DNA of 64,000 bases from Anaerococcus tetradius ATCC 35098 (GCF_000159095.1 NZ_GG666295.1:227022-291021); one strand, 5' to 3'; positions 36,756 through 45,950 are shown, numbered from the stretch's first letter. Notes: a model not told the origin generated them from the sequence alone. Numbers and translations: made by a program.

Positions 36756-38252
36756 TTAATTTTGTTGCTCTACTATTTCATTGTTATTGTCAAAAGCTGA
36801 TTCTAGATTCTCCGCACCGCTTCCAGATTGTTCAGCCAGGCTTACTATGCTTGTCGAATTTATTGTTGGTATTGAATAAATAGGTTTTTTCTCTATTAGT
36901 TTATCTTTTATTCTATGGACTAGTAGTTCATCAGGTGTTTGGATTACTATATAGTTACCATTTGATAGAATGTAGTAATCTTTAAACTGACCATTAATAT
37001 TTCTAACTTGATCTCTAGTTATAGTATTTTTATCAGAATTTTTGTTAAGCATCTGATTGCCGATAGCAATTTCCATAGGGAAAAAGTTTTGTACAAAATT
37101 CTTTCCATCACCTGTGAAAATAGAAGATTGGAAAATCCATTGACCTTGATTTCTTATTATTCCGAAATTAGTATTATCAAAGGAAAGATTTTTCTCATCG
37201 AAACCCTTAAAGTTTATATTTGCTTCTTCTAGAACTCTTTCTCTAAAGATTAGATCCGAGTCTTCCTCGCCTGTAAATTCTTGAAGTGATAGGAATGCTC
37301 CATTATTTACTGCATTAGTCTCTAAGATTGCATACTTTCTAATAGGATTGTCATTGGCAATACTAGTATAATCAATTGATATGAAATCATTAGATACATA
37401 ATTCAATCTAATGTTCAAATTGATATCTTTAAATGAATATTTTGCTCTTAGAGATGGATCTGACATTTTAGATTTTAGTCTTATAGGATAGGCTAAAAGC
37501 TCATCATAGTTATTGGTTATGTTATTGTTTTTTGTATTTACCAACCAATACTCTTCCTTATTCTTTAAGAAAATTCCATAGGCTTTTTTATAGGAAATAT
37601 TTCCGTCATCTTTTATTCTAATAAGATATGTGTAATAGTTATTTAACGAATCATCAAGGCTATTATCGACTCTTTCTCTTACACCAACAAGTAAGGCTGT
37701 ATCTTCAGCTATCTCTTGACCCTCAGCTGTAGTTGTCCTTTCTTTGCTTGCCCTTTTCGAATAGACATTTAAAATTTTCGTATCAACCTTATTAGATATT
37801 TTTTCAAGTTTAATAAAGTTATCATTTGATATTATTGCCATTTCAGTATCACTAAACTTTATAAAATCCTTCGAGAATAGTTGTCCCTGGGAGGCATTTA
37901 TCACAACTACATTTTTATCTTTATCGATTTTATTTTCTTCGATTCCCCTGTTTTTCAGATACTTAGACAAATTTACGTATTTTGAAGAAAAGCTAGGAGG
38001 GAAGGCATAACTATCGCCAATAGCAAGCAAGTTCTTGTCAATATATATTAAATCACCTTTTTGTGGAACGTCCTTTTCATCTATGTTTTTCTTGCCTCTA
38101 ACTTCTTTTACTTCCCATGTTCCATTAATTGATAGTTGCCCTTGTTTAGGGGTTTGAATTAGGTTATTTAATTCTTCAGGATTATTATTAGAACATGATG
38201 AAAGTATTATAAATGAGAGTATAAATAATAAAAATTTACTTATCTTTTTCAT
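36756..38252 (-). CDS. Lipoprotein linked to a two-component system, unknown
   Basis: About 498 residues. Lipoprotein signal peptide: basic MKKISK, hydrophobic stretch, lipobox LSSC with Cys 20. The mature part is mixed, rich in Asn, Lys and Asp, with no domain I recognise; it resembles a repeated beta-propeller-like or YycH-like extracellular sensor only in a general way (recurrent short strands such as DKNLLAIGDSYAFP and GDGKNFVQNF). The start (38252, after GAGG) lies inside the end of the histidine kinase gene, so expression is tightly coupled. It could modulate the kinase, as YycH/YycI do for WalK, but sequence similarity to those is not visible. Confidence 0.75.
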   Translation of the reverse strand: MKKISKFLLFILSFIILSSCSNNNPEELNNLIQTPKQGQLSINGTWEVKEVRGKKNIDEKDVPQKGDLIYIDKNLLAIGDSYAFPPSFSSKYVNLSKYLKNRGIEENKIDKDKNVVVINASQGQLFSKDFIKFSDTEMAIISNDNFIKLEKISNKVDTKILNVYSKRASKERTTTAEGQEIAEDTALLVGVRERVDNSLDDSLNNYYTYLIRIKDDGNISYKKAYGIFLKNKEEYWLVNTKNNNITNNYDELLAYPIRLKSKMSDPSLRAKYSFKDINLNIRLNYVSNDFISIDYTSIANDNPIRKYAILETNAVNNGAFLSLQEFTGEEDSDLIFRERVLEEANINFKGFDEKNLSFDNTNFGIIRNQGQWIFQSSIFTGDGKNFVQNFFPMEIAIGNQMLNKNSDKNTITRDQVRNINGQFKDYYILSNGNYIVIQTPDELLVHRIKDKLIEKKPIYSIPTINSTSIVSLAEQSGSGAENLESAFDNNNEIVEQQN

Positions 38253-39711
38253 CATTAAACCTCGGAATTTCAACAGTGACGGAAGTTCCACTTCCGTACT
38301 GGCTCTTTATAACTAATTTACCACCATGGGCTTTTGCTATTTCTTCACATATAGAAAGACCTAAACCAGTTTGGGACTTAGAGGATGAGCCCTTATAGAA
38401 TTTACTAGCAACAAATGCTATTTCATCTTCTTTTATACCTTCCCCATTATCCTTTATAGTTATGAGGACCTTGTCATTTTCTTGATCAATTATTAAATCA
38501 ATCTGTCCCCCTTCATCAGTAAACTTTATAGCATTATCAATTATATTTATCAGAACCTCTTTAATCCTATTCTTATCAGCAAATACGGGTATTGACTTAT
38601 ATACTGTAACAAAATTAAATTCAATTTTCTGATTCTCAGTTCTAGGATAAAGTTGCCTGTAAACTTGTAGGGAAAGTGCAACTATATCTAATTTTTCCTT
38701 ATCATATTTAAAACTTGAAGAGGATAACCTTGAAAAATCTAGAAGGTCTTCAACCATCATTGATAGCCTATCTCCCTCATCTTCTATAATCTTTAAACCC
38801 TGACTCATCATGTCTTCATTTTTTTGAATTTCTGGAGCTTGTAAAGTAATAGCCCAGCCCTTTATTGATGTTAATGGTGTTCTAAGTTCATGGGATACAG
38901 AAGATATAAACTCATTTTTCATATCTTCCCTTTTGATTATATTTTCGCTTAAATTATTTAGAGTATTTGCAAGCTCTGTAATCTCATTGTTTCCTTTAAC
39001 TTCGGCTTTTGCGGAATAATCGCCACTAGCAAGTTTTTCTGATACCTTTATTAAACCGTTAATTGGTTTAATAAAGCTTGAAGCAGCGAAAAATGAAACA
39101 ACTAAGGCAGCAAGCGTTACAATTGTACCAAAAAGAATATACCAAAAGGCATCATCATTTACCCTCTTGTTTACCTTATCCATAGAACTTGTAAGTCTAA
39201 TTATCCCTACTTGCTGATTTGCTGATAACAAGGGATAAGACAAAGATAATACATTTTCTCCTGTGCTTTCAATCTTGTTTTTAGAAAAATCTTGCTTACC
39301 TTCGATAGCAGCACTAACATCAGGACTTACTAAATTAGTGCCAACATTATCAGATGCCATCGAATCAAACAAAACAACACCAGAATTATCAAGAATTTGA
39401 ACCTGCGTATCGCTTTGCCTATAGAATATATTTTTATCACCAATGATTATGTCATTAAGATCGTATCTGTTCATATAATTGCTATATTGTAGCTGGCTAA
39501 TTCTTGCTTGATTTCTCATAGAATCAGTTAAGGCTGATTCATAGTAAGACCTAATACTATTGTATGCAAAAATCTCAAAACCTATAACTATGGTTACTAC
39601 AAAAAGCATGATAATCTTTATAACCGTAAATTTAATACTATCGTTTGGATTTTGATTATTATATGACCTTATTTCCTTATCAATAAACTCTTCACTATTT
39701 ATTATTTCCAT
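38236..39711 (-). CDS. Sensor histidine kinase (WalK/PhoR type)
   Basis: 491 residues. A cytoplasmic N terminus is followed by membrane helix 1 (about 31-50), an extracellular sensor domain (about 51-187, Cache-like: ILDNSGVVLFDSMASDNVGT), helix 2 (about 190-212), HAMP (FIKPINGLIKVSEKLASGDY), HisKA with SHELRTPLTSIKGW and HATPase (NIIDNAIKFTDEGG, DNGEGIKEDE, GLGLSICEEIAKAHGG). No PAS domain, so it is simpler than WalK. It forms an operon with the OmpR-type regulator and lipoprotein. Confidence 0.9.
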   Translation of the reverse strand: MEIINSEEFIDKEIRSYNNQNPNDSIKFTVIKIIMLFVVTIVIGFEIFAYNSIRSYYESALTDSMRNQARISQLQYSNYMNRYDLNDIIIGDKNIFYRQSDTQVQILDNSGVVLFDSMASDNVGTNLVSPDVSAAIEGKQDFSKNKIESTGENVLSLSYPLLSANQQVGIIRLTSSMDKVNKRVNDDAFWYILFGTIVTLAALVVSFFAASSFIKPINGLIKVSEKLASGDYSAKAEVKGNNEITELANTLNNLSENIIKREDMKNEFISSVSHELRTPLTSIKGWAITLQAPEIQKNEDMMSQGLKIIEDEGDRLSMMVEDLLDFSRLSSSSFKYDKEKLDIVALSLQVYRQLYPRTENQKIEFNFVTVYKSIPVFADKNRIKEVLINIIDNAIKFTDEGGQIDLIIDQENDKVLITIKDNGEGIKEDEIAFVASKFYKGSSSKSQTGLGLSICEEIAKAHGGKLVIKSQYGSGTSVTVEIPRFNDEKDK

Positions 39712-40400
39712 CTATAACCTGTACCCCATACTGTTTCTATATATTCAGGTTTTGCAGGGTTATCCTCAATCTTAGCTCTTATCCTTCTAATATTCACATC
39801 GACGATTTTCGTATCGTTACTATAATTTTCACCCCATGTCTTTGTCATTATTTCATCACGAGTCATGGCCTTTCCTTTATTCTGAATAAAGTATTGGAGA
39901 ATTGTAAATTCAGTAGGTGTGACGTCTATTTCTCTTTCATTTTTGTAGAAACTTTTTGCGTATAAATCCAGAGTAAATGGACCATCGCTAATACTTTCTT
40001 TAATCTTGTTGTTTGCCTTGTCTTGACTAAAGTTAACCCTTCTCATAAGAGATCTTACTCTAAGTATTAACTCTTGTGGATTGAAAGGCTTAATTATATA
40101 ATCATCCGCTCCTTTTTCTAGACCAAGGATTTTATCAATATCTTGAGATTTTGCTGAAACCATAATGATTCCAGTCATAGGAGCTTCAGTCCTTATTTTT
40201 TCGCAAACTTCATAGCCACTCATACCAGGAAGCATTATATCAAGAATTGCTAAGGCTGGCCTTTCTTTTTCAAAAACTTTAATAGCTTCTTCTCCGCTAG
40301 CAGCTTCTACAGTTTGATAACCCTGATAATCAAGATTAATCTTCATAAACTGTCTTATTGGATCTTCATCATCCACTATTAAAATCTTTTTATTCTCCAT
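39702..40400 (-). CDS. OmpR/PhoB-family response regulator
   Basis: About 232 residues. Receiver domain with D9/D10-type acid pocket (ILIVDDEDPIRQ), phospho-acceptor Asp 54 in LAILDIMLPGMSGYEV, VSAKSQD and KPF; C-terminal winged helix with VTPTEFTILQYFIQNKG and VDVNIRRIRAKIE, YIETVWGTGYRWK. I start at the ATG at 40400, which follows AAAGGAATGATA within the end of the glucokinase gene. It overlaps the kinase gene by 10 nt. Confidence 0.92.
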   Translation of the reverse strand: MENKKILIVDDEDPIRQFMKINLDYQGYQTVEAASGEEAIKVFEKERPALAILDIMLPGMSGYEVCEKIRTEAPMTGIIMVSAKSQDIDKILGLEKGADDYIIKPFNPQELILRVRSLMRRVNFSQDKANNKIKESISDGPFTLDLYAKSFYKNEREIDVTPTEFTILQYFIQNKGKAMTRDEIMTKTWGENYSNDTKIVDVNIRRIRAKIEDNPAKPEYIETVWGTGYRWK

Positions 40401-41292
40401 TATCATTCCTTTCGAAGGCAATCTTTGCTGCACCTATAACTCCGGCATTATTCAAAAACATTGCAGGAATAATGTCCACTTCACTAGGTTTATTGCAATA
40501 CTCTTGATATTTTGAAATCATACCATCCCAAAATACATCCTTGGCATGAATTACTCCGCCACCAACTACTATGACATCTGGGTCAAAAATGTTTCTTAAA
40601 GATGTTAAAAGATATCCTAGATTTGATTGATAGTTTTCAAGCACCTTTCTAGCAGCATCATCTGTATCTACTAGGTCAAAAATAGCTTGTCCACTTAGCT
40701 CTTTTCCTGTCAATTTCTTATAATCCTTAGTTAGAGCACTGCCTGCACAATAACTTTCAGCACAACCATTTTGCCCACATGTGCAAGGATCTCCTCCTGC
40801 ATGAAGAATCATATGACCTAATTCAGCTCCTTGGAAATGAGAACCTGTTAGTAAGCCCCCTTCTTTTGTATAGATAGCTCCACCAAGTCCAGTGCCCAAG
40901 GTAATCATTACAACATTGTCATAATCTTTGCAAGATCCTATCCATTTTTCAGCTACAAGGGCAATATTAGCATCATTTTCCACAAAAACTGGTAGATCTA
41001 CAAATTTCTCAACGGCTTCTTTAAGATTTAAGCCTGTCCATCCTTTTATATTACCCGCAAAGGTAACAATTCCATTTTTAGAATCTATAAATCCTGGTGT
41101 TCCAATTCCAATTGCGCTAGCATCCTTATAAGATAGTGAGTAAATTGCGTTTTTGATGTTATCAAGAACAACATCACGTCCCCTATTTGCATTAGTAGGA
41201 ACTTCTTTTCTTTCTAAAATATTTCCACTATCATCAACAAGACATGCATTAATTTTAGTTCCACCAATATCTATTCCTATTACTTTAGCCAT
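40390..41292 (-). CDS. glcK: ROK-family glucokinase
   Basis: 300 residues. Phosphate-binding IGIDIGGTKINACLVD, catalytic region PVFVENDANIALVAEKW, LGTGLGGAIY, the ROK signature GAELGHMILHAGGDPCTCGQNGCAESYCAG with its zinc cysteines (quoted in part), and VVGGGVIHA. It phosphorylates glucose with ATP; its product feeds phosphoglucomutase and glycolysis. The start at 41292 overlaps the upstream stop (TGATG) and follows AAGGAG. Being first before the two-component genes may link the system to sugar status, which is inference. Confidence 0.9.
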   Translation of the reverse strand: MAKVIGIDIGGTKINACLVDDSGNILERKEVPTNANRGRDVVLDNIKNAIYSLSYKDASAIGIGTPGFIDSKNGIVTFAGNIKGWTGLNLKEAVEKFVDLPVFVENDANIALVAEKWIGSCKDYDNVVMITLGTGLGGAIYTKEGGLLTGSHFQGAELGHMILHAGGDPCTCGQNGCAESYCAGSALTKDYKKLTGKELSGQAIFDLVDTDDAARKVLENYQSNLGYLLTSLRNIFDPDVIVVGGGVIHAKDVFWDGMISKYQEYCNKPSEVDIIPAMFLNNAGVIGAAKIAFERNDNGE

Positions 41293-42248
41293 CATATCTC
41301 CTTAAAAATTCTATCTTTTAATTCTAAAATCGAATTCTTTCTACTTGAATAAAATTCCTTGTTCTCTAAATATTCTAAGCCATCAAATTTTTTAAAGCTA
41401 AGCTTATAAGCTAATAAAACTTGGTTATGAATGCCAAATTTTTCTAACTTTCTATTACTATTGACACTTCCATATTTTCTATCGCCAATAATAGGAGTCC
41501 TGTTTTCCTTTAATGAAAACCTAATCTGATGAGTTTTGCCCGTCTCTAATTTACATTCCAAAAGAGTGAATTTCTTGTTAGAGTCTAAAGGCCTAAAATG
41601 AGTGATTATCTCCTTGCCATCTTCTGATTTTCGGATCCTATTCTTATTTTCATTTTTAGCTATAGTTGTTCTTATAGAAAAATCTTTATCTATATGACCA
41701 TTAACAATAGTCATATAATACTTATCTATATACTTATTTCTTATTGCCCTATTTAAAGACCTGAGAGCCTTGGCATTTTTCGCCCCTATAACAAGACCTG
41801 CAGTATTTCTATCTAGTCTATTTACAACTGCTGGCTTAAATGTTTTGTCAGTCATATCAATTGACTTTGTCTTATAAAGATAAGCTAACATATTATCGAC
41901 AAGATTATTTCCATAATCTTTTCTTGATGAGCTGTGGGTTAGAAGTCCCTCTCTCTTATCCATAATGATAATATTATCATCCTCATAAACAATATCCAAA
42001 TTAAAGTCTTGAGCTTTAAAGTCAGTCCTAGTGAGCCATTTGTCATAATCACTATCATTTATATACATTTTTACTGAATCACCAGGATAGACGAAATCAT
42101 CTTTCTTAGCTCTTTTATCGTTTATCTTAAAATTTTTCTTTCTTATATTCTTTTGAATTAATGATAAGGGAGCATTTTCGAAATATTTCCTCAAAAATCT
42201 GTCAAATCTTTGACCCCCATCATTTTCATTTATTACTATTTCTATCAT
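41292..42248 (-). CDS. RluA/RluC-family pseudouridine synthase
   Basis: About 318 residues. N-terminal S4 domain (GGQRFDRFLRKYFENAPLSL, IRKKNFKINDKRAKKDDFV) and the synthase domain with YEDDNIIIMDKREGLLTH, the catalytic NRLDRNTAGLVIGAKN, LETGKTHQIRFSL and IIGDRKYG. The S4 domain suggests RluC/RluD-like action on 23S rRNA. The ATG at 42248 directly follows the upstream stop without a clear ribosome site. A second family member is at 53890. Confidence 0.9.
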   Translation of the reverse strand: MIEIVINENDGGQRFDRFLRKYFENAPLSLIQKNIRKKNFKINDKRAKKDDFVYPGDSVKMYINDSDYDKWLTRTDFKAQDFNLDIVYEDDNIIIMDKREGLLTHSSSRKDYGNNLVDNMLAYLYKTKSIDMTDKTFKPAVVNRLDRNTAGLVIGAKNAKALRSLNRAIRNKYIDKYYMTIVNGHIDKDFSIRTTIAKNENKNRIRKSEDGKEIITHFRPLDSNKKFTLLECKLETGKTHQIRFSLKENRTPIIGDRKYGSVNSNRKLEKFGIHNQVLLAYKLSFKKFDGLEYLENKEFYSSRKNSILELKDRIFKEI

Positions 42249-42249
42249 A

Positions 42250-42795
42250 TTAATAAGATTTATTAACGTAAGAGTCAATAAGAGACTGCCTTGCTAAGTC
42301 GCTGAAAACACCTTTTTCTTTTAAGTTATCTAAAATCGTCTTGTTTTTTGAATGAAGGATAAGTTTTTCTCTATCCAGTATATGAATTTCATAAATACTA
42401 CCCTTTAGTCTTTTAGATTGCAATTTTATGTAATAGCACTCTAAATTTTTGTAATCAATAATCTCTAGTAATCTTTGTGTAGCCAAGTCCTTGAGATAAT
42501 AGTAGTTTTCCCTATCATTTATCAGTTTATTATATAACTTTTTCTTTTTTTTCAAATTTTGGTATAAACTAGCCTCGAAGTTAGATTTCTTTGCCATGAC
42601 ATTATAATATTGATAATTATATATCGCTTTAAGTGGTGTATCTATTTGAGCGAAGGGTTTAAGTTCTAATTTTCTAAAAAAATTGTAATTCAAATCCAAA
42701 AACTCATCTTTCTCAATCTTAGCTTTCTCTAATAAATCAATGGATTCCTTTCTCCAATTTTCAAATATAGTTAATTTTTTGTCTTCTATGTTCAT
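42250..42795 (-). CDS. Unknown helical protein
   Basis: About 181 residues, not recognised. Highly charged and tyrosine-rich, without cysteine, signal peptide or membrane helix (EKAKIEKDEFLDLNYNFFRK; KKKKKLYNKLINDRENYYYL). The longer open frame begins with a TTG inside the preceding terminator; the first ATG is at 42795, and it follows the terminator U tract with no Shine-Dalgarno. It is translationally adjacent to the pseudouridine synthase gene. Confidence 0.72.
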   Translation of the reverse strand: MNIEDKKLTIFENWRKESIDLLEKAKIEKDEFLDLNYNFFRKLELKPFAQIDTPLKAIYNYQYYNVMAKKSNFEASLYQNLKKKKKLYNKLINDRENYYYLKDLATQRLLEIIDYKNLECYYIKLQSKRLKGSIYEIHILDREKLILHSKNKTILDNLKEKGVFSDLARQSLIDSYVNKSY

Positions 42796-42803
42796 AATAA
42801 AAA

Positions 42804-42823
42804 ACCGTCTCAACTGAGACGGT
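42804..42823 (-). terminator. Intrinsic terminator after the P-loop gene
   Basis: Minus strand ACCGTCTC-AGTT-GAGACGGT followed by TTTTTT-ATT-ATG. It lies 5 nt after the stop of the P-loop gene; the U tract runs up to the start codon of the next gene at 42795. Confidence 0.88.
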
Positions 42824-42828
42824 CATAA

Positions 42829-43257
42829 CTAATCTTCTAGTTTCAATTCAATAATCTCTGCATCTAGAGAGCTAGGAACGTCTTCTTTTTTCCAATCTAA
42901 TCCTAGGTATATGTCAGATTTTGAATACTCAGATAAATTTTTAAGTCTTTCACTAACTTCTTTTATATTATCTTTGTTAATATCAATAATATCATATATT
43001 CCATCAAGATAAATTTTTCCAATGTCATAATCACGGGCAAGGATACCGCCAACAAAGCCCAAAAGTCCGTCTATATTTGAAACTTTGTAGCTTTTTGCGT
43101 TAATCAATCTTACTTTATGATCTAAGGTATTGATTTGACTATCGTCAGTATCGACAAAAACTATATTGTTATTACCTTTTTCCTTTTCTTTGTTAGCTTG
43201 CTCTACTAAATATTTTGTTTTGCCAACACCTTGTTCACCTAATACTAAATAAATCAT
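42829..43257 (-). CDS. Small P-loop ATP-binding protein, unknown
   Basis: About 142 residues. It begins MIYLVLGEQGVGKTKYLVEQ, a Walker A motif, and has a Walker B-like strand IGKIYLDGIYDII near residue 95. I recall similar short clostridial proteins, sometimes labelled 'twitching motility protein PilT' on weak grounds; no motility genes are near. The ATG at 43257 follows GGGGGAAGAAA and lies inside the end of the radical SAM gene. Function unknown; a P-loop ATPase or GTPase partner role is possible. Confidence 0.75.
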   Translation of the reverse strand: MIYLVLGEQGVGKTKYLVEQANKEKEKGNNNIVFVDTDDSQINTLDHKVRLINAKSYKVSNIDGLLGFVGGILARDYDIGKIYLDGIYDIIDINKDNIKEVSERLKNLSEYSKSDIYLGLDWKKEDVPSSLDAEIIELKLED

Positions 43258-44206
43258 TTTCTTCCCCCTTAATTTTGTCAAAAATTATTTTTTTGCTTTT
43301 GTCGCCTTGAACAATTCCATTTTTCTTCATATATTCAACTATTTCATCTCTAATAAGCCACCAAGATGTATCCCAATTACAAAAAATTGTATCTTCTTGA
43401 GGAGCCCTTCCTACAAGTCTCGAAACAGCTATATTTTCGCCTATATACCTTAGAAATTCAATCACATTTCTTTGATATTCTTCTTTTGAAATCATACTCA
43501 CTTCGCCATTTTCATACATCTTAGAAAGTTTTGTATTTTTCACCACGAATAAAGAATGAATCTTAATTTCATTAACTCCTAATGCAGTAATTATCCTTGC
43601 AGTTTCAATGACATCTCTCAAATTATCCCACGGAAGGGATAAAATAACATGGGTACAAATCCTAATCTTATACTCCTTTAGAAGAATACAAGCAGCTATA
43701 AAGTCAGCTAAGGACTCTCCCCTATTTAAGACGTCTAGTGTTTTATAATTAGCTGTTTGCAGACCCAACTCGAATGTAATATCAATTCCAGTTTTTTGTC
43801 TGAATTCTTTCAAAAAATCAAGTTTATCCCTGCTAAGGCAATCACTTCTAGTAGAAATAGAAATTGCTACTATATAGTCTTTATTACAAGCTCTAATTAC
43901 TTCTTTGAATTCTTTTAGTGACATGTAAGTGTTTGAGAAATTTTGAAAATATGCTATGAATTTGTTCGCTTTATATCTACTACCTATATAGGCTTTGTTT
44001 TTTTCTAGTTGCTCTTCTACTGTCATAAAACTCGGCAAATTCTCAAATGATCCACCAGCATCTGAACAAAATATACAACCACCCCTCGAACAAGCCCCAT
44101 CTCTGTTGGGACATGTAAGGGAAAGCTTTATAGGTAATTTATATACTTTAGTTTTGTAAGTATCTTTGTAATACTCACTTACTGAATAATAAACTCCATT
44201 ATTCAT
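43235..44206 (-). CDS. Radical SAM protein, TIGR01212/YhcC family
   Basis: About 323 residues. The iron-sulfur cysteines are in SLTCPNRDGACSRGGCIFCS near residues 30-50; SISTRSDCLSRDKLDFL and ELGLQTANYKTLDVLNRGE are family stretches, and HVILSLPWDN (usually LPGE) follows. The reaction is unknown for the family; relatives resemble Elp3-like enzymes without acetyltransferase. The ATG at 44206 overlaps the end of the DUF1292 gene. Confidence 0.88.
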   Translation of the reverse strand: MNNGVYYSVSEYYKDTYKTKVYKLPIKLSLTCPNRDGACSRGGCIFCSDAGGSFENLPSFMTVEEQLEKNKAYIGSRYKANKFIAYFQNFSNTYMSLKEFKEVIRACNKDYIVAISISTRSDCLSRDKLDFLKEFRQKTGIDITFELGLQTANYKTLDVLNRGESLADFIAACILLKEYKIRICTHVILSLPWDNLRDVIETARIITALGVNEIKIHSLFVVKNTKLSKMYENGEVSMISKEEYQRNVIEFLRYIGENIAVSRLVGRAPQEDTIFCNWDTSWWLIRDEIVEYMKKNGIVQGDKSKKIIFDKIKGEENDLFSIR

Positions 44207-44555
44207 CAATCATATCTTCATCATCCATATCGCTTTCATAATCCTCAACTAGATTATCTAAAGCTTCCTCATCCCAATAATGGGAGAATAGATGAAAAAC
44301 TTCGTCCATTTCTTCTTCGTCTTCTATAATCTCTAAATTAATTTCGTCATTGTCAAATGAATCGTTATAGTAGAATAAGTAAACCTGTGAGCTTTCACTT
44401 AATAATAAGGCTACATAATCAGTCTCATCAACAGTGAAAATATCAATAAGGTAACATTGGTCAGTGTTATCATCAAAGCCTATCTCAATAATAGCCTTGC
44501 CTTCATTTTTTCCGAATTCTACCTCATGACCATGTAGATTAAATTTCTCAGCCAT
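44199..44555 (-). CDS. DUF1292 acidic protein, second copy
   Basis: 118 residues, strongly acidic, with a DUF1292 core (AIIEIGFDDNTDQCYLIDIF, YVALLLSESSQVYLFYY) and a highly acidic C-terminal tail (NLVEDYESDMDDEDMIDE). It is a longer relative of the 80-residue protein at 4269-4511. Its neighbours (PepD-like protein, radical SAM enzyme) give no functional hint. Confidence 0.78.
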   Translation of the reverse strand: MAEKFNLHGHEVEFGKNEGKAIIEIGFDDNTDQCYLIDIFTVDETDYVALLLSESSQVYLFYYNDSFDNDEINLEIIEDEEEMDEVFHLFSHYWDEEALDNLVEDYESDMDDEDMIDE

Positions 44556-44573
44556 AGTCTCTCCTATCTTTTA

Positions 44574-45941
44574 CTAAATTTTTTTAAGTACATATTCAAG
44601 CAAGGCAATTAGCTCAACTAGCCATCCAATACTCGAATAATATATCTTATCACCTTGTTTATATTTTACCCCAAGTGATAAGATTTTCACATTTATATCT
44701 TTAAATATAATACTAGAATCTAGGGAAAATTGTGTTTTAATCGACTTTAAATCTCTATTGAATAATTCTATATAAGACTTTATAAAAACGTCAGTCATTA
44801 AATTATCATCATTTTTCCACTTATCAATGTTGAATCTTTCGGTAATGACCGAAGAAGATATTTTTGAAGAAAGTTTTATCTTATCAACCATAGTCGTCAT
44901 ACTTTCATCTGAAAGAGATCTTAAGACGATTATCATATTTATATAATTCTTAAGGCTTCTTGCAGTTGCAAGATTAGTTGAACTTACGATTTGCTCATCA
45001 ACTGAGTTTACAAAATAACTTCCCGTGGGAGTAAGTTCAATGAATGAAGCTAGATGGTTAAAAGATTCATTATCTATTGGTAAGTATTTTCTTTCCTCAA
45101 GCTTAGCCAATTCTAGGTTCATGTCTGGTTCATATTTTAGATTTTTTTCTATACTTTCGCTTTTTACAATATCAAATATATTTAAAAGTTCACCTTCAAA
45201 ATCGTCCTTAACTATAAAATCTACTTGGGCTTGTGATGGTATATAATCATATCTCTCACCAGCTGTTAAAGAGATTATATCAATGTCTACCTTGGCTTTT
45301 ATCTTTCTTATAATGCCAATAATAAGTTTGATTGAATTTAGTTTTACCTTATCAGCCTCTTCACCAGCATGGCCTCCACTTAGACCATTTAAGGAAACTC
45401 TATATGTTTTGAAGGGAAATTCTGGTTGAAACCTTCTGACTTTTACTTGATTCAAAAACAATTTAAGAGCTGAAAATTCATTTGCTATGCAATCAGCCTG
45501 TCTTAAATTCAAGTTTACTACATTATCGCATCTAATAATATTTTTAAGATTGATAAAATTATCATTTTCTATATGTATATTATTATTAGTTAATAGTATA
45601 TCAAAGCTTTCATCACTATATTCGATTAGATAGTTGATTAGTAAGGCTGATGTAATAAGATTTATATTATTATTCGATCTTATTAGGTCAACGTTTTCGA
45701 TGTTATCAAAAAAAACAGAGCTTTTTTCTTTTCTATCGTCAATATTTAGATGAAGTAAAATTTTGGGACTTTGACCCTTTTTAATATACCAAAAGTTAGA
45801 AAACCCAATAATTTCAAGATTTTTTTCTTTTGCTTTTTTTATAATAAACTCTTCTAAAGGACCCAAAAGGAGCTGATTATCGTCTCCTTTTAGGCTATTT
45901 ATATAATTATCGAGATTCTCTTTGACTGACCTACAATCCAT
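44574..45941 (-). CDS. Degenerate PepD-like (M20/Xaa-His dipeptidase) protein
   Basis: 455 residues. The overall layout follows PepD aminoacyl-histidine dipeptidases, and the dimerisation-domain signature NGLSGGHAGEEADKVKLNS (residues 185-203) is well kept. The zinc-site motifs are lost: the place of GHMDMV reads HLNIDD (64-69, no His-x-Asp), no GADNG motif follows, the DEETG stretch is replaced by LLTNNNIHIEN near 117-126, and the C-terminal SFGP-x-H motif reads LSLGVKYKQGD. I therefore call it a non-catalytic homologue, not a pseudogene: the frame is intact, has normal codon use and sits in a compact operon. Its partner or ligand is unknown. Confidence 0.75.
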   Translation of the reverse strand: MDCRSVKENLDNYINSLKGDDNQLLLGPLEEFIIKKAKEKNLEIIGFSNFWYIKKGQSPKILLHLNIDDRKEKSSVFFDNIENVDLIRSNNNINLITSALLINYLIEYSDESFDILLTNNNIHIENDNFINLKNIIRCDNVVNLNLRQADCIANEFSALKLFLNQVKVRRFQPEFPFKTYRVSLNGLSGGHAGEEADKVKLNSIKLIIGIIRKIKAKVDIDIISLTAGERYDYIPSQAQVDFIVKDDFEGELLNIFDIVKSESIEKNLKYEPDMNLELAKLEERKYLPIDNESFNHLASFIELTPTGSYFVNSVDEQIVSSTNLATARSLKNYINMIIVLRSLSDESMTTMVDKIKLSSKISSSVITERFNIDKWKNDDNLMTDVFIKSYIELFNRDLKSIKTQFSLDSSIIFKDINVKILSLGVKYKQGDKIYYSSIGWLVELIALLEYVLKKI

Positions 45942-45950
45942 ATTTATTTC

